A DNA stretch of 64,000 bases from Isoetes taiwanensis (taxonomy: Eukaryota > Streptophyta > Lycopodiopsida > Isoetales > Isoetaceae), in NCBI GenBank assembly GCA_021234155.1, contig JAJEKV010000056.1:5330932-5394931 (forward strand), given 5' to 3'. This document shows, piece by piece, positions 46,160 to 59,707 of the stretch (positions are counted from its first letter, which is position 1; the number at the start of each line of letters is the position of its first letter). The position numbers and the translations under genes were made by a program. The notes beneath the pieces were generated by a model. It did no database searches and was not told where the DNA came from. It worked only from the letters and a program-made list of their open reading frames with translations.

Positions 46160-49100
46160 ATGCATAGATCCGGAATGCTTTCAACTATGTCGATCAAGTG
46201 TTTGCATACTGCGGGTTCTTTTGTCTTGACCTTGCTAATGCTAGCTATCAAAATTGCAGCTGATGATATACAAGGCTGTGGTGGCTTCGTCGAGGTAAAT
46301 CATGAAGCTGAAAGTATAGGAGCATTGTCTGTTCCTGTTAAAACTATAGCTCGTTGGATTTTACTGTATCATTTGCGATGGCATGGATGGAATTTGTAAA
46401 TTCATTTGATGAAACTGCGTTTTTTAACGATTGGGCTGTTGTGTGTTACTGGGACATAAAGTGACATTGTGCTTATATTTGACAAATGCACTTGCCTTAA
46501 CACAGTTCGAACTTGAATCTTTGTCGTATGCTTCACACAAAACTTATTGCAGGCCAGCGCATCATTGACAAGGTTGAGGAAACCATCGGATCCAAAACTT
46601 GACTATTCAGATATTACTGTAAGAATTTTTATTCATCCAAAAGGGAACTTCTGCGCTACGTTATTTTGCATAATTCAATGAACTGCAGGTTGAGCTTCAT
46701 ACTCTAGATGGTCTTGTTAAAGATAAGATACAATGTGCTCCTAATGGTTATTACTTCCTTCCTGTCTATGATAAGGTATGCCTATTGGAAAGACAAATTT
46801 TGAATCGATAAAATTTCTTAGCTCGTCAATAAGTTTCTCTCTGACTCATATGTGATTTAGGGATCTTTCTTGCTGAAGATTGATGGGCCTACAGGCTGGT
46901 CTTTTGATCCTGAACAGGTATGTACCTGATATCATTAAGTCACACTCTAGAGAGAATGGCCTTGTTCATCTTGTATGTTGATGCATTTCTGGCAGTATCA
47001 ATCAAACAAACAAGTAACAAGTGCATTTATCTCCGCTTGTTATCTGCTTTGTTGGTTACTTGGTCGGCTTACATTTAGAAGCACTGCAGTGTTTTAACAT
47101 CATAAAACTTGTCTGTAAGCCTCTCTGGAATTATTTCAGTATCTGTAACATTGGCAATAAGTTCTATGTTATCATAGTAGACCACAGTCCAATCTCTTTA
47201 CAACATATTAATATAAAGTAGTTTCTAAGACAGGTAGGAGTAATTTGAGGATGCCTTCTACTTCTGGCAAGCCTGAGCCATCTTCACCATGATACTTGCT
47301 TGTCTGATGCAGGTTCCTGTGATTGTTGATAGCACTAGCTGCAACAGGAATGAAGATATTAACTTCCATTACAGAGGGTTTGACATATAGGCATTATACC
47401 ATGCTTATTTTTGAACTACAGTTTCCTGCTGATAGCAACTTCCATGCCCCTTTACCTTGCAGGTTCACTTTGTCTGGAAAGGTAGTAGGTGCAGCTGGAG
47501 GAGATAGCTGTGCAGCTATTGGAGAAGGTCCTGCAGGAGTGAAGGTCATATTAATGCCAGTGCATGCAGCTGGATTTGGTGACCCCATTCATGTAACAAC
47601 AGTTGCGGGGGGCACTTTTGCGTTCTCCAACCTACCAATAGGTGACCATGAAGATTCTGAATTTATAGCCTAGACCAGTTCTAAACGTTTGATAGGATGA
47701 CGTCTCTATGAAGTTCCAGATGCATATAAGTGTTAATATGTAAGAAAGCTTAAAGTCATTTGGTATCTACAAGAGCTCGAATCTTCATGCAGATCAAAGC
47801 TTGTAAGTAGAGGCATTTGCAGCTTTTAGAATCCAATAGAAGGTCCAACTGTTTGTGTACTAATAAATTTATAAAGGCGGCTTGCTATATCATGCATTTA
47901 TGTGTACTTTTACCTTGGGCATCTGGTTGTTGACCACATTGTAATTTTTCATCCTTGATAAAGAAGGAAATTTTTGGAAGCTGATGACTAGCTTAATGGT
48001 TTTACCTTTCTTCAGAAGTAAGGAGGTTTGTTTGTAATGAAATGAATAGACTTTATGCCTAGGATATATTTGCTCAAAATTTGTGATTATCCTATGGCTA
48101 TTTTATGGATCAACGTCAACAAATATAATGGACAGTTCTGCATGGAAGCACAATATTTTACTAGCGGAAATTGAATGATGAATACTGCTTGCCATCTTAA
48201 CTGCTCTAGGTCTTTATCTTTATACCTCATAAACTCATCAAACTTTGATATGCATACATATGTGCTATTTTATCAATATATTAAAACTCATCAAACAATA
48301 GTCAGTCATAGTTGAAATATTGCTAAATCATATTTGAAATATATTATGTTAACAGTAGTCTCAGGTACAAACATAGATAACGGACATGTAACTTTGAACT
48401 GAATATTGCAGGAAACTATAGATTGGAAGCCACTCACCCAATACTCAATGTTACAGCAACAAGATCACAAGAGGTTTTAAATTAAAATTTTCAAGTCCCC
48501 AAATTGAATTATTCTTCTGATTCATATGGGCTTATTACATTTTTGCAGGTGACATTAGGCTGGGACAATGCTAACGTTGATGATCTTTTCCATGTTCCTG
48601 GTTATAAAGTTGAAGGATCAGTGTTGTCACAGGTACAAGTTGCTCTAGCTTATATATCTGTGTTTGATTTGATTTTACATAGGGCAACAATTCCAATATT
48701 TGTATATAGAAAGTAAAGGGAGAAGGGAGTCTATATTTGAATTTTATGTGCTTATCCATCATGATTCCTTTTTTTCTGCATAGTTGTAAAGGTGAATAAC
48801 ATGTCTTAGTGTAAAAAGGTCATCTCTTGTGGGCTGGAAAGTGGAAAATGGTTCTTTCTTTATATGCTGAGTATTTTTAGCTGTCAAAACCAACAGACTT
48901 CCTCTTCTTATCAATAACATAAACTGGGGAACAAAAAAATGTATGGTCAACATGCTTGATAAATGAGGGATCAGTTTCTGTATGATAAGGCATAGTCATG
49001 GTTGGAAGAATGATGAACGGTCTCATGAAGTCAAACAATGAACCTTGTAGGAGTGTAGTATGGTTGCGTGAAATGCTGGATAAAATAGGATGGTTCAATG

Positions 49101-52100
49101 CAGTGTTTAAAGAATCTTAAAGTAGATGTATAGACGCGGATCAAAAGCATCGAAACATCTACTGTTTTAGATGCATGAAAGATGGGTCTGTAAAGTAAAA
49201 GATTGCTAAACATACCTTCAATCTATAGTACCCTGCAGCAGCCGCAATCATACTAACAAAAACACATGTAGATCATATAGAACTGCATAGTACATCATTA
49301 ATGCCATATTTTAGATATTATAAGAAAGGGGCATCAAAGAAAGAAAGAATACCTTAGTGTTAGGTATGCATTGCAGGCTCCTAGATATGTTGCAAAGAAA
49401 TGATCCAGGTAGTCTTAGATATGTATGACAGATGAGGATGACTCTATTAGACCTCCTTGAGATCAGTGAGGATGGTATCGTCCAGCGCCCACGGTATTTG
49501 GATATCCACCTAGCACATAAAATGAGATATGCTATTGGTCAGCTCAGAGTCTCATTTCATCGGCTTGAGATTGGGGCTGGCCTAACGTCGAGCGCTCGAA
49601 GAGGATCTGTGTGTCATTTGAATGTAATTGAGTCTGAGAACACTTCATTCTTACATATATTATGAAATATGGGGCAGGTTCCATTGCCTCTTTGGGGAAC
49701 CTACCTCCCTTTCAAACTAATAAGTATGGGAACCAGAAATTTATAGCTTTATTCCTTCACAAAATGACTCATCATAGAAGAAATCTGTGAAGGAGCATGC
49801 TTGGGGAAGAACTGGAGAGGAAAATGACCCTACACAAAGAAAAATCGCTCTCTTTCTCATTAGAGGTTATAATAACGATAAACTGAAGTCAGGCACTCTT
49901 CCTGGGCTATCTAATTCTATTCCAAGTGGGAAAAGGGGGAAGCAAAGAAAAGACATAAGCAGCTCTTTAAAAGGAAAACAAGTAGGACATTACCTCATAA
50001 TTTGAGCAAGTGGCTGTGAAGAAGACAAAACTTTCTTAATTCAATGTTGTCTGTAGATAGAAAAACTTGTGCCAAAAAATGATACAAAAGATAAATAAAT
50101 TTAAAAACCGGGGGAGGCATCTAACACTAGATGTTGAGAGATGCTTTAGATGCACATCTAAGGCATCTACACTTTCAGATGCTGGCATCTATCCTTTAAA
50201 TTGATCACTGCCACAATGATGTTCAGACTTGGCTGCGACGGAGCAATAGTTAGTATTGCAAGATCACTAATAGAATAATCTCCCTCTCTCTCTGTATTTT
50301 TGGTTCTACTTTTTCTTCCAACATAACTATGAAAGTGTCTTGAAGAAGAAAGCGGACAGTAAAGGAGAAACATAAGCAGTCCTTCAAGAGAAGACAAGTC
50401 TGGCATTGCTTTATACTTTGAGCCAGGCCAAGAAGACAAAAGTTTCTTAATTTCATTGTTTTAGTTTTCTTTTTCTATTTTAAGCAATATCTCTAGGTGG
50501 CTGCAAATGCGCCCCTAGCTGGACATGACTGATGTATATTTGGTCTCATAGACCCAAGTGGTCTCTCGTAGACGTTAATATAATCTGCCGAATAAAGTGA
50601 GATACTCTATGGGGCAGTTTAGAGTGTCATCCCACCAGTTGGAGATTGAGGTTGGCAGGGCGAAAAACATTAGTCGTGAGGATCGGAAGTGCCCAATGTG
50701 CGATCTAAACATGGTTGAGTCAGAAGAACATTTTATTTTTACCTGCCCAACCTACTACATTATTAGAGGCAGATATCATTGTCAATTTAGAGACCCCACA
50801 TCTCTACAACAGCTGGTAGAATATTACGATCAGAAATGTGTGTCTCACTTTGTACATGAGCTATCTCTAGACAGGAGAAATATTCTCAAACAAAAGAATC
50901 CAACGGGCCTGAAGCAAACAGAAATAACTAATTTCTTCTCATCTGAGTCAAAGGATGATAAGATGATAGTGGACTCATCACAAAAGAGGAAGTATCCTGA
51001 CCCTAAGGGGGTGACTTTGGCACTGTCTAAGAAGATAAAAAGATCAGCAGCCATGAAACATAAAATGTCTTTCCAGAAGAGGCCAAGCATCAAGCATCAA
51101 AGCAAGCCAAGAAGGGGTATTATGAATTACTTTGCAGCAATCACAGGAACGAATGGGCTATCTCCATCAATCCCTACCTGAGCAGATTTTTAGATTTTTA
51201 ATTGTTAAACTCAATATTTTTGTTTCTATACTTTAGATAACAGGAGGGTTTTCCTCCTGGAGGTCTTGAACTCTGTTTGTGTTATGGTCTCATAGACCCT
51301 TCGGGTCTTTACGTAGACGTTAATGAATCTTTCTTTCTTTCTTTCTTTCTATGAAAATTGAAATCTGTACATTGGCATTATTGTTCTTCTGGTTCCAATT
51401 TCCATTTCATCTCGTAAAGATTAGAAGCTAAGCTAACTGTTCAATTCTTACAGGGGAATCCAGTTTTAGGTGTCCACATTTACGTTCATTCAAATGACGT
51501 TAATTCAGTTTATTGCCCTCAAGGAGCAGGGAACTCCCCTTGGAATATGCAATCTCTCTGTCATACTGTTTCTGATGCTGATGGAAGGTTTCAGTTTTCT
51601 AACGTCCCTTGTGGTAACGTGGAAGATTATTTTATCAACTATTGGAAAAAATGCTGGTATTTTTAGCATGCTTGTTTTTATATTGCTCTTTCAGGTAAAT
51701 ATACACTTGTTCCATATTACAAAGGAGAAAATACAATATTTGACGTATTTCCTTCATCCATTGATGTATCTGTGGTCCATGAATCATTGTCTCTGCAGCA
51801 GGCATTCCAGGTAGGGACTAACTATCTCTATTCAAGTATACTCATTTAACATTTTTTGAGATTTCGAAGCACGGCTTGTCAATCTCTTGCAAGTTAATAT
51901 CTCCCTCCACCGCTTATCATCCTGTGTATGGAAGTCAATTAAGGACATGTTTAAGATATCTAATTCTGCAACTATTTGCCATTATTTATTAAAGATTTGA
52001 TTCCAGGGGTATCTGGCATTATTTGAGTGTAGGTAACAGGCTTTTCAGTTGGTGGTCGGGTGATAGATAGCAAGGGGGATGGAATAGAAAATGTAAGGTT

Positions 52101-55100
52101 GTTTGTGGATGATGTGGAGCGCGCAATAACTGGGCCAAACGGCCACTATAAGTTGGACCAGGTAAATATTTAGGCATGACAACTTTCTTGTCAATAGTCT
52201 TGTTGCAGAAATGTCTTGGAAGTTTTAGTTCTGTTGGATTCTCAATCTTAAGGAACATCTCTGGGAAAATGTAATTGCAATTATGATAGAAAAGCAATGC
52301 AACAAGTTTTAATTTGACTTTGGGTAATAACTGAAACAGGATGAGCAGCTAGCAAACGAATGCGCTAACCGATGTCCAACTGAACTCATCTAACTAGTTC
52401 TTATATGATGGTATATGATGGTGGACCTAAGTCTTCATAAACTGCCATATAAGTAAACAGGTGTATACATGTGACACATAATACATCTAAAATGCGGTGT
52501 ATGTTTAAATCTAATAATTTGCCACTAAGGGTACTGCAATATTCTTATTAAGTTGTAATTACTTAATCTCCTAATTCTGGCAATCTGATGCTGTTGCTTT
52601 AGGAGTGCATCAATTAATAATTTATTGTCTATCTCACAGATTAATTAAGTATCTTATTTTCTTGCTTGTCGCTTGTCTTTTCTGATCTTTTATTGCTGAT
52701 TCTGCCTCGTTTCCATATTTATGTATTTATTTCAGGTCACGTCTACAAGATACGACATAAAAGCATCAAAGCCTCATTACAAATTCAGTTCCTTATCCAA
52801 ATTTATGGTAAAGATTATACGATCTTGTCTCGAGCATGCATGCATGAATCGTTAAACATGCGGTGTTCAACTATTGTATTCCATGTAGAGACATTAAATT
52901 GTGACCTAGTTGATGAGTGTGCAGTGCTTAGAATGCTTTAAATCTCTCAAAGTAGCAAACTTCTACCATGATTTCTCCGTTAATGAAGCTTGTTTGGTTC
53001 CATGTCATGTAGTGATGTGTATAGATAGCATTATTGGTCAATGTTTCTTTTTGATGCTTTCTTTTCTTTTTGTTTGTTTGTCCTTTTGAAACGTGTAGAG
53101 GATATCAGGGCAGTCTAATTTCTTTGCTGACATGTTGGCAATAGGTTCTTCCCAACATGGAGCTGATTCCTGACATTATAGCGACTAGCTATGAAGTGTG
53201 TGGTACTATCAATGCTTTAAGTTCTGCCCATGTTGTAAAGGTGAATATCTAGAAGCAAACATATTATACCTAGATGTGCATATCTACAGAATCAATAGTA
53301 TTTCTTTGGTTAACAGCGTCAGGTGGCTTTAACACATGGATTTCCAAGCGTGAAGCCTCAAACCAAATATGTGAATGCCACAGGAGGATTCTGCTTTGAG
53401 GCAAGTCTTCTCTTTCCGTTCTTTTGTTTTCATTGTCTGGATCGTAGATGTCGAATATGAAAATGGTCTTAGCTGCTGGCATTCTGTATTTGTCTCATAT
53501 TGACAGGTAACCCCAGGGGAGTACCGGCTTTCTCCTTTGGCAATGCCCTCGGACACCCGAGTTGGAGTAATATTTTCTCCGGCTTACTTGGATCTTGTAG
53601 TATCTGGACCTATTCTTGATGCTGTTTTCAACCAGGTTAGCACTTCACGCACTGTTATTTTTTCTTGTTTGCTATGAGAACATTCTTGCCTTAATACTCT
53701 CAGAAATAATGAGAAGTTCTGTGTGTCTGCAGGCACAAGTTACTATTTCTGGATATGTCAAATGCAAATTGGAGTGTGGTTCTGATGTGACTGTATCACT
53801 TACACCAACTGTTTCCATAAAAGATACAGAAACTCTTGCCACAAGCCAAGTGTTTCATCTATCTAATGAAGACCCTCAATTCAGTTTTTCCAAAGTGTTC
53901 CCTGGAAAGTACAAAATTGAGGTGCTTAATGCATTTCATGGGAGTAGCATTTTAATGCTAGTTGTCTTTGTAGTTTTATTTCTTGGCTTGACTTTAAGGA
54001 TTATAAATTAAATCAGTGTGGCTATTTTAATCTGTGCAGGTAGAACACAAGAGTTCAGCTTCAGAGGATGACTGGTGTTGGGAAACGAAATCAAATACTA
54101 TTGACGTGGGAGCCACTGATATTTCAGGCATCTCATTTGTTCAACGGGGGTACTGGTTACGCATTGAATCGACTCATGATTCACGTGCGTTTACATTGCA
54201 ACAGGGGAAGGATGCTATTCCTTTACAAATCATGGTAAGCTTGATGCTGCTTTGGATCTAATATTTCTGCCCTTTGTTGTTGTGTGTATAACTAGTGTGG
54301 TTGGATTCTGTTGACAGAAAGGATGGCAAAATGTTTGTATTGAATCACCAGGTGTACATGAACTGGGATTTCTTTGGCCATGTGTTTTCTTTGGATCTCT
54401 ATCTTTCCAATTTGACACCTCAAAGCCCAGTGTATGTTTAGCATATAGTTTTTGATTCTTTTATTCAATAATAGCTTTTGAAATCCTCAAATCATGTACT
54501 GATCAAAATAGTTATGCAGGTAATCCATCTGGTTGGACAAAAATATGTCCTGACTGGATATATCCATATTGACTCAAGAATTTACCCCCACTCAAATAAT
54601 TTGGAAAATGCCATATTAGTGGACATCAGACGTGAAGAAAATGGCATGATAGTAGATGGGCAAAATTATGCTCGTCTTATATCACATGCAAACAAAACAA
54701 ATCCTATTGCCATTTATGAATATGCACACTGGGCGCAGCTTAATGACAAACTTATTTTTGCCCCAAGGCATATAAGGTACACAATTATATACATAGTTCA
54801 AGGAGCAATTGTATAAGACCATTGAAAAACCTTAGATATTGGTGAGTTTGATGCCTCAACATGCAGCTTTTACCCACATAAAATAACCGTTCTGCTAAGA
54901 AGGCAAAGCAGATTTAGATATATATATATATCATGTTCTAGCCTTTAGATATATGTTTCATTGCCTCAGCCAGTCTAGTTTTCTTCATCCCTGAGATTTG
55001 TCTACGGTCTACAATCCTATAGTGAACCCGGTTATGTGGCCTGCAGATACCCTTTTGAGCCAATGATCTATTGATGTGTATGTCCTTTGTGTATAGTGCA

Positions 55101-58100
55101 GTTGACAATTTAATAGCGCAGTATGCTATAGATCGCGTTAAGCCTACACCAATATATTTACATCACTTTGTTGTGGTTCTGCTCAGGGTAACGGAAGAGG
55201 TCAATGTGGCTGCAGCAGGGGGAAATCAGCACATCCTCTTCTATCCCAGAGAACATCATGTAACTCATTCTTACTTCCTACAACATGCAAATGCTGATTG
55301 TTGATACCAAATTTTGAAGATTAGTTACTAATTAGACATCATTGTTAAACTCTGACTTCCTGGATTGGACACTCTAAATGTCTTTAATGCTTGCAATGGT
55401 TTGGATTACGCTATGTATAGGTGCATGTGGAGAGCGATGGATGTCAACCTGCAATTCCTGAATTTATTGGCCGCCCCGGTACATATATAATGGGCAGTGT
55501 TTCACCTTCCCTTCCTGGGGTTGGGATAGTAATTACAGCCCAGGAAGCCAGTATTTCTTCCCTAAAGGCAGGTGAGATTGCTGCAACTGCTGTAACTGGA
55601 GAAGATGGTACTTATGTTGCTGGTCCACTTTATGATGATACAACATATTCTGTGCAAGCGGAGAAGGTAGGATGCTGTCTGAGCCACATCATAAATTCAT
55701 GTAGTACATTCGTGTGGTTCAGAATTTTCTCTGTTTAAATGAACTATAAAGCTTTACTGTTACAAGGACAGAAACCAACATGGTTGTAGTGCATTCGTGT
55801 GTGGAAGTCGAGAAGGTAGGATGCTGTCTGACTTGAATATGATAACTAGATCAATTCATGTAGTGCATTCGTGTATGGAATGCAGAATTTATTTCTTTCT
55901 AAATTTGAACTATAAAGCTTTACTGTTATAAGGACAGAAACCAAGTAGGTTTAGATTGGGATTTAACTCACTTGGATATGCCTGTGTTGCTGTTTAAGAT
56001 TGCTTATCAGTATTTAAATACCGCATTTAATATTTTTATATGAGGTTTTTTTAGACTTTATGTAAGAATTTAGAGGGTGCTTGCCAGTTCCAAAGCCGTA
56101 GGCTTTTATTATTTAGTTTGATTCTTTTCCATCTGGGCACAAGGTGTTTATCATATGTTGCTTACAACTTGTTTGCCAGATATGACAAATGCATATTTTG
56201 CTTTCCATTCACAATTTGTTGTCCAGACACTTGAAAGTTGAAAACAGCAATTGAAATTTCTAGGTGTAAATAAAAGGTATTTATCTTTAAACCAAAACTG
56301 ATGTCATCATATGGTGAATGCACGCATAGATTGCAAGCCATTATATGTGTAAGTTTTGCTGGATTTATGAAGTATTTGGCTGCACCATCATTGACTATAA
56401 TCTTTTTTTTTTATTTAAAATTACTCTGATGTACATGTTTTCTCAGAAACTCTGCTTCTGAATGCAGAATGGTTATCATCTGAAATCTGTGGGCAACAAT
56501 TCATTTTCCTGTCAGAAGTTGGGTCAAATTGTCGTCCTTATTTCACCTGGAGAAGGAGCAGAAGATTTGTTACCTTCTCTCCTCCTTTCACTCAGTGGAG
56601 ATGATGGCTATAGGAAAAATGCAGTTGCTTTGCCTGGGGAGAATTTCACATTTGATGGCTTATTCCCAGGAAGCTTTTATCTCCGGCCAGTGCTTAAGGT
56701 GACTTGAAAAAGACAAGCAGAATATTAGTCGCATTGCACACTTTGTAAGTTAGCATTTGCAGTAAGGGCTCTCTAGTTATTTTTTCTCTTTCAAATTTTC
56801 TTCTAGGAATACAGTTTCTCACCGGCAGCACAATCACTTGAACTTGGTTCTGGAGAAAGGCTTGAGGTTATGTTTCTTGCTAGACGTGTCGCTTACAGGT
56901 ATACTAAATGAGATCACAAACGCTTTCCTTTTAGTGGGGCTCATTTACTCATTGGTATCCCACCTTTCAGTGTGCATGGTGTTGTAACCTCTCTTTCCGG
57001 AAAGCCTGAACCTGGGATTTCAATGGAAGCTCGTAGCGACTCAAGAGGTTATTATGAGGAGACCATCACTGATGCTGATGGTAAGTATCGACTTAGAGGG
57101 CTCCTCCCACACACGTCCTATGTGATAAAGGTTGTCATAAAAGATGATCCTCAGGCGTCATTTAAGCTGGAACGTGCTTCACCTGGTCATGTCAACATTG
57201 AGGTAATACTGGTTTACCCATACTTGGATATTGTTTGGCAATGAGTGTATGTGAGGGTAAATTTAAATGGCAATGGAAAATTTGATAAGAATAGGAGCGC
57301 CATTAATGCAAAAGTAGAAAAACAATTGGTTAACACATCCTCGTGATATATTTTACAATCAGCAAAATTATGGGAATGGGTTGCGAAGGAGTTGCTTTCC
57401 ATCATTGTCACGCATCTTTGTTATGAAAGTATGAACTGCATGCTCTGCCAGACCTACAAGTTGTTACCCAATTTAGATGGCATAGTATGCAATTCTTCCT
57501 GAAGTCCTATTGGGTTAAGAAGAGGCGTAGGTACATATATGGTCTTAAGTTTTACAAACTCTAACCCTTCAATTTTGCAACATAGTACTTGTTTTTGGCC
57601 TTTGCTGCATATTGTCTTGGGCATCTGTAAAATTTGAGCATCTTCCTGATGTGAGTTCATTTATTGAAATACGCACTTGGGATTCATTATTTACATCATT
57701 GGCATTTTGTAGATATCAGAAAATGACATTACGGGACTTGACTTTGTCATCTTTGAGCAACTTCCAATGACCATTCTTACCGGCAGCATTGTGGGAGATG
57801 ATCTTGAAAGGTGGCAACCATACATCACAATTGAAGTAATTTCAGTTGTTGACCAGGGAAAGGTTGAACGAGCAATTCCTCTGCCATTATCCTACTTTTT
57901 TGAAATACAAGGTCTCCAAAAAGGAAAATATCTGTTGCGTCTGGTCTTCAGATTACCTGCTAAAACCCACATATTCAACTCAAGTGAAGTTGAAGTAGAT
58001 CTGGAGGTGAAAGGTTATGCTCATGTGGGACCGTTGCGATTTTATGCAGAAGAATTTCATCATAAGCAGGTAAGAGTTCTTGTATGGAAAGATTTTGGAG

Positions 58101-58382
58101 TTCGTCATGAAGCTAATTATGTTTCCTTGTAGGACTTAACTCCTACACCTTTTCTCCCTGTCGTGGTTGGAGTGTCCGTAATAGCAGTCTTTGCCAGTAT
58201 GCCGAGGTGCTTTTTCATGAAACATTATGGAGTTATGTGTGAATGCATATTCTAATGTGTTACGTTCTCACAGATTGAAGGATGGCTATCAATGGTTGAT
58301 CGGTAGTGGCATCGCCTCTGTTGCATCTCTTGCCCCAAAGAGGGATATACGAAAGGCCAGCACGAAGAAACGGACCTATTGA
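46160..58382 (+). CDS. NOMO: NOMO-like ER membrane protein (nodal modulator), 27 exons, 1229 aa
   Basis: Exons: 46160-46294, 46553-46618, 46689-46775, 46861-46917, 47313-47377, 47463-47641, 48412-48473, 48549-48632, 51454-51613, 51695-51810, 52033-52161, 52736-52807, 53145-53240, 53317-53400, 53507-53635, 53733-53921, 54040-54234, 54318-54431, 54520-54776, 55187-55259, 55421-55666, 56468-56698, 56807-56898, 56971-57202, 57713-58069, 58133-58206, 58274-58382. All join in frame. In animals NOMO partners Nicalin and TMEM147 at the Sec61 translocon (BOS complex). Seen here: a signal peptide (residues about 10-36) followed by GCGGFVE, many beta-sandwich repeats (such as GFTLSGKVVGAAGG and NVHGVVT-like starts with DADGKYRL hairpins), and a C-terminal membrane helix LPVVVGVSVIAVFA with a basic tail. 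Length fits the plant family (about 1.2 kb codons). Intron 14 is GC-AG. The start could also be the in-frame ATG at 46175 or 46187. Confidence 0.95.
49430..51350 (+). mobile_element. Tandem 5'-truncated LINE fragments inside NOMO intron 8
   Basis: Two copies of an L1-like ORF2 C-terminus lie head to tail in sense. Copy 1 (about 49430 onward) reads KMRYAIGQLRVSFHRLEIG. Copy 2 (50578-51350) reads MRYSMGQFRVSSHQLEIEVG with an intact finger CPMCDLNMVESEEHFIFTC. A third partial 3' piece lies at about 50340-50577. Ends carry GTAGACGTTAAT; the last copy finishes with a (TTTC)n tail at 51327-51350. They account for most of the 2.8-kb intron. Confidence 0.85.
55660..55950. repeat. Tandem duplication at the start of NOMO intron 21, including the splice donor
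   Basis: GAGAAGGTAGGATGCTGTCT, GTGCATTCGTGT-like and ACTATAAAGCTTTACTGTTA blocks appear in order at 55661-55785 and again at 55808-55950, so the exon 21 donor has a second copy at about 55816. Confidence 0.8.
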
Positions 58383-58828
58383 TAAATTCTGATCCTCGTT
58401 CAGTTTGTGTTCGCAAGGAAAGAGATTTCTTCCCCCGCTGCAGGCCATACGTTCCATAAAGCAGTCAACTCATTTGTCAATGGCTGACACTGAGATTAAT
58501 ATATGTAACATGGCTCCAAATTCATGAAGTGACGACACCATTTGTTACCCAGTTATACCATTGGTTCTGGATTTGATCCACATAGAAAAAGAAACAGAGA
58601 GAGAGAGAGAGAAACAGAGTGTGGACGTTTATACATGTCTTCGGGTGGCCCCTCCCCACGATTATTCAAATGAGAACATAAATGTTGAGACTAAGGCAAA
58701 AAAAGTTAAGCACGCCTTTACGTTTTGCTAAAAATAAAGGACGCCTTCACGCTTTGCCAAAATTATTTTGCAGCTTATGGCTCATCAAATTTGAACTTTT
58801 CACAAACACTGTAGATTAGGATACCATA
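58383..58828 (+). other. NOMO 3' flank
   Basis: Probable 3' untranslated region, with AT-rich motifs near 58494-58510 and a short GA microsatellite at about 58598-58613. No gene. Confidence 0.5.
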
Positions 58829-58918
58829 TAGGGAAAAACTCTAGATTACCCTTATGTTTTGACACACTTTCCCACATACCCTTGACTTTTCAAATATTAA
58901 TGGAATGTCCTTGGTCAA
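58829..58918 (+). repeat. MULE left terminal inverted repeat
   Basis: TAGGGAAAAACTC...ATTACCCTTATGTTTTGACA...TTCCCACATACCC...AATATTAATGGAATG matches the reverse complement of the right end with scattered differences. Subterminal copies of CCCTTATGTTTTGACAT recur near 58950-58990. Confidence 0.85.
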
Positions 58919-59126
58919 TCAATGTATAATGTAGTTTTGATAACCGTATACCCTTATGTTTTGACATAATTCATCAAATGCCCTTATGTTTCCTTCAAAT
59001 TCACAAAATACCCTTGATAGCTCTAACATGTGTTTTATTTTAAATTTCAAAAGTTTCAAGAATCACAAAACACCCTTAAGTTTTGCCCTTGAGCCCAAAC
59101 ATTTGTTTTTGAATGCTCCATACATC

Positions 59127-59256
59127 ATTAAAATTCAACAAGAGAATTTCAAATGCCAAAGTAGGCCAAGATTAACTTAAATCTCATAAATATTAAAATT
59201 CAACAAGAGAATTTCAAATGCCAAAGTAGGCCAAGATTAACTTAAATCTCATAAAT
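59127..59256. repeat. Perfect tandem duplication, unit 65 bases
   Basis: 59127-59191 and 59192-59256 appear identical, which points to a recent event inside the MULE. Confidence 0.9.
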
Positions 59257-59401
59257 ATTGTCTTGATGCATAATAAACACAATGGACGCATTGCTAACTA
59301 GATGGGTGCCCTGCATGTTCGTGAGTTGTGGTCCCTACCCTTACATCTACTACAATGATGAACTTCCTTCACTTCTTCTTCACCCTTACGAATCCTCTTT
59401 G

Positions 59402-59707
59402 TTAGGTAAATACAGGAGGTCTTCTTGTTGCTGGAGGCAACATTGTACCTAGAACATTAGGAACAATGACGGGGTGCATGATCTCCCTATAGGTTTCAGA
59501 GTAGGAAGTGAGAAAAAATGCTTGATGAGCATAGCTCTGAACACGCTCATTTCTATATAGTATTGCACATGCTGCATGTGCACAAGGAATACCCTCCTGC
59601 TGCCATTCGCTGCAAGAGCATGTTCTCATTTCCAAATTCACAATCCTAGATTTTGAAGACAAAATCTCATACTCAACCGATCTTTCGCAATAATCCCAGA
59701 AGAGCAC
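59402..59707 (-). pseudogene. MULE transposase C-terminus with SWIM zinc finger
   Basis: The 101-aa minus-strand frame holds CSCSEWQQEGIPCAHAACAI, the CxCx(n)CxH SWIM motif that follows the catalytic domain in MuDR/FAR1-type transposases, then SYSETYREIMHPVIVP. The catalytic domain itself is not present in the window, so the element is non-autonomous. Confidence 0.88.

Noticed and set aside
54478-54816. Frame start at 54478 as a separate gene
   Set aside because: It is NOMO exon 19 read through its acceptor; the NOMO frame explains it.
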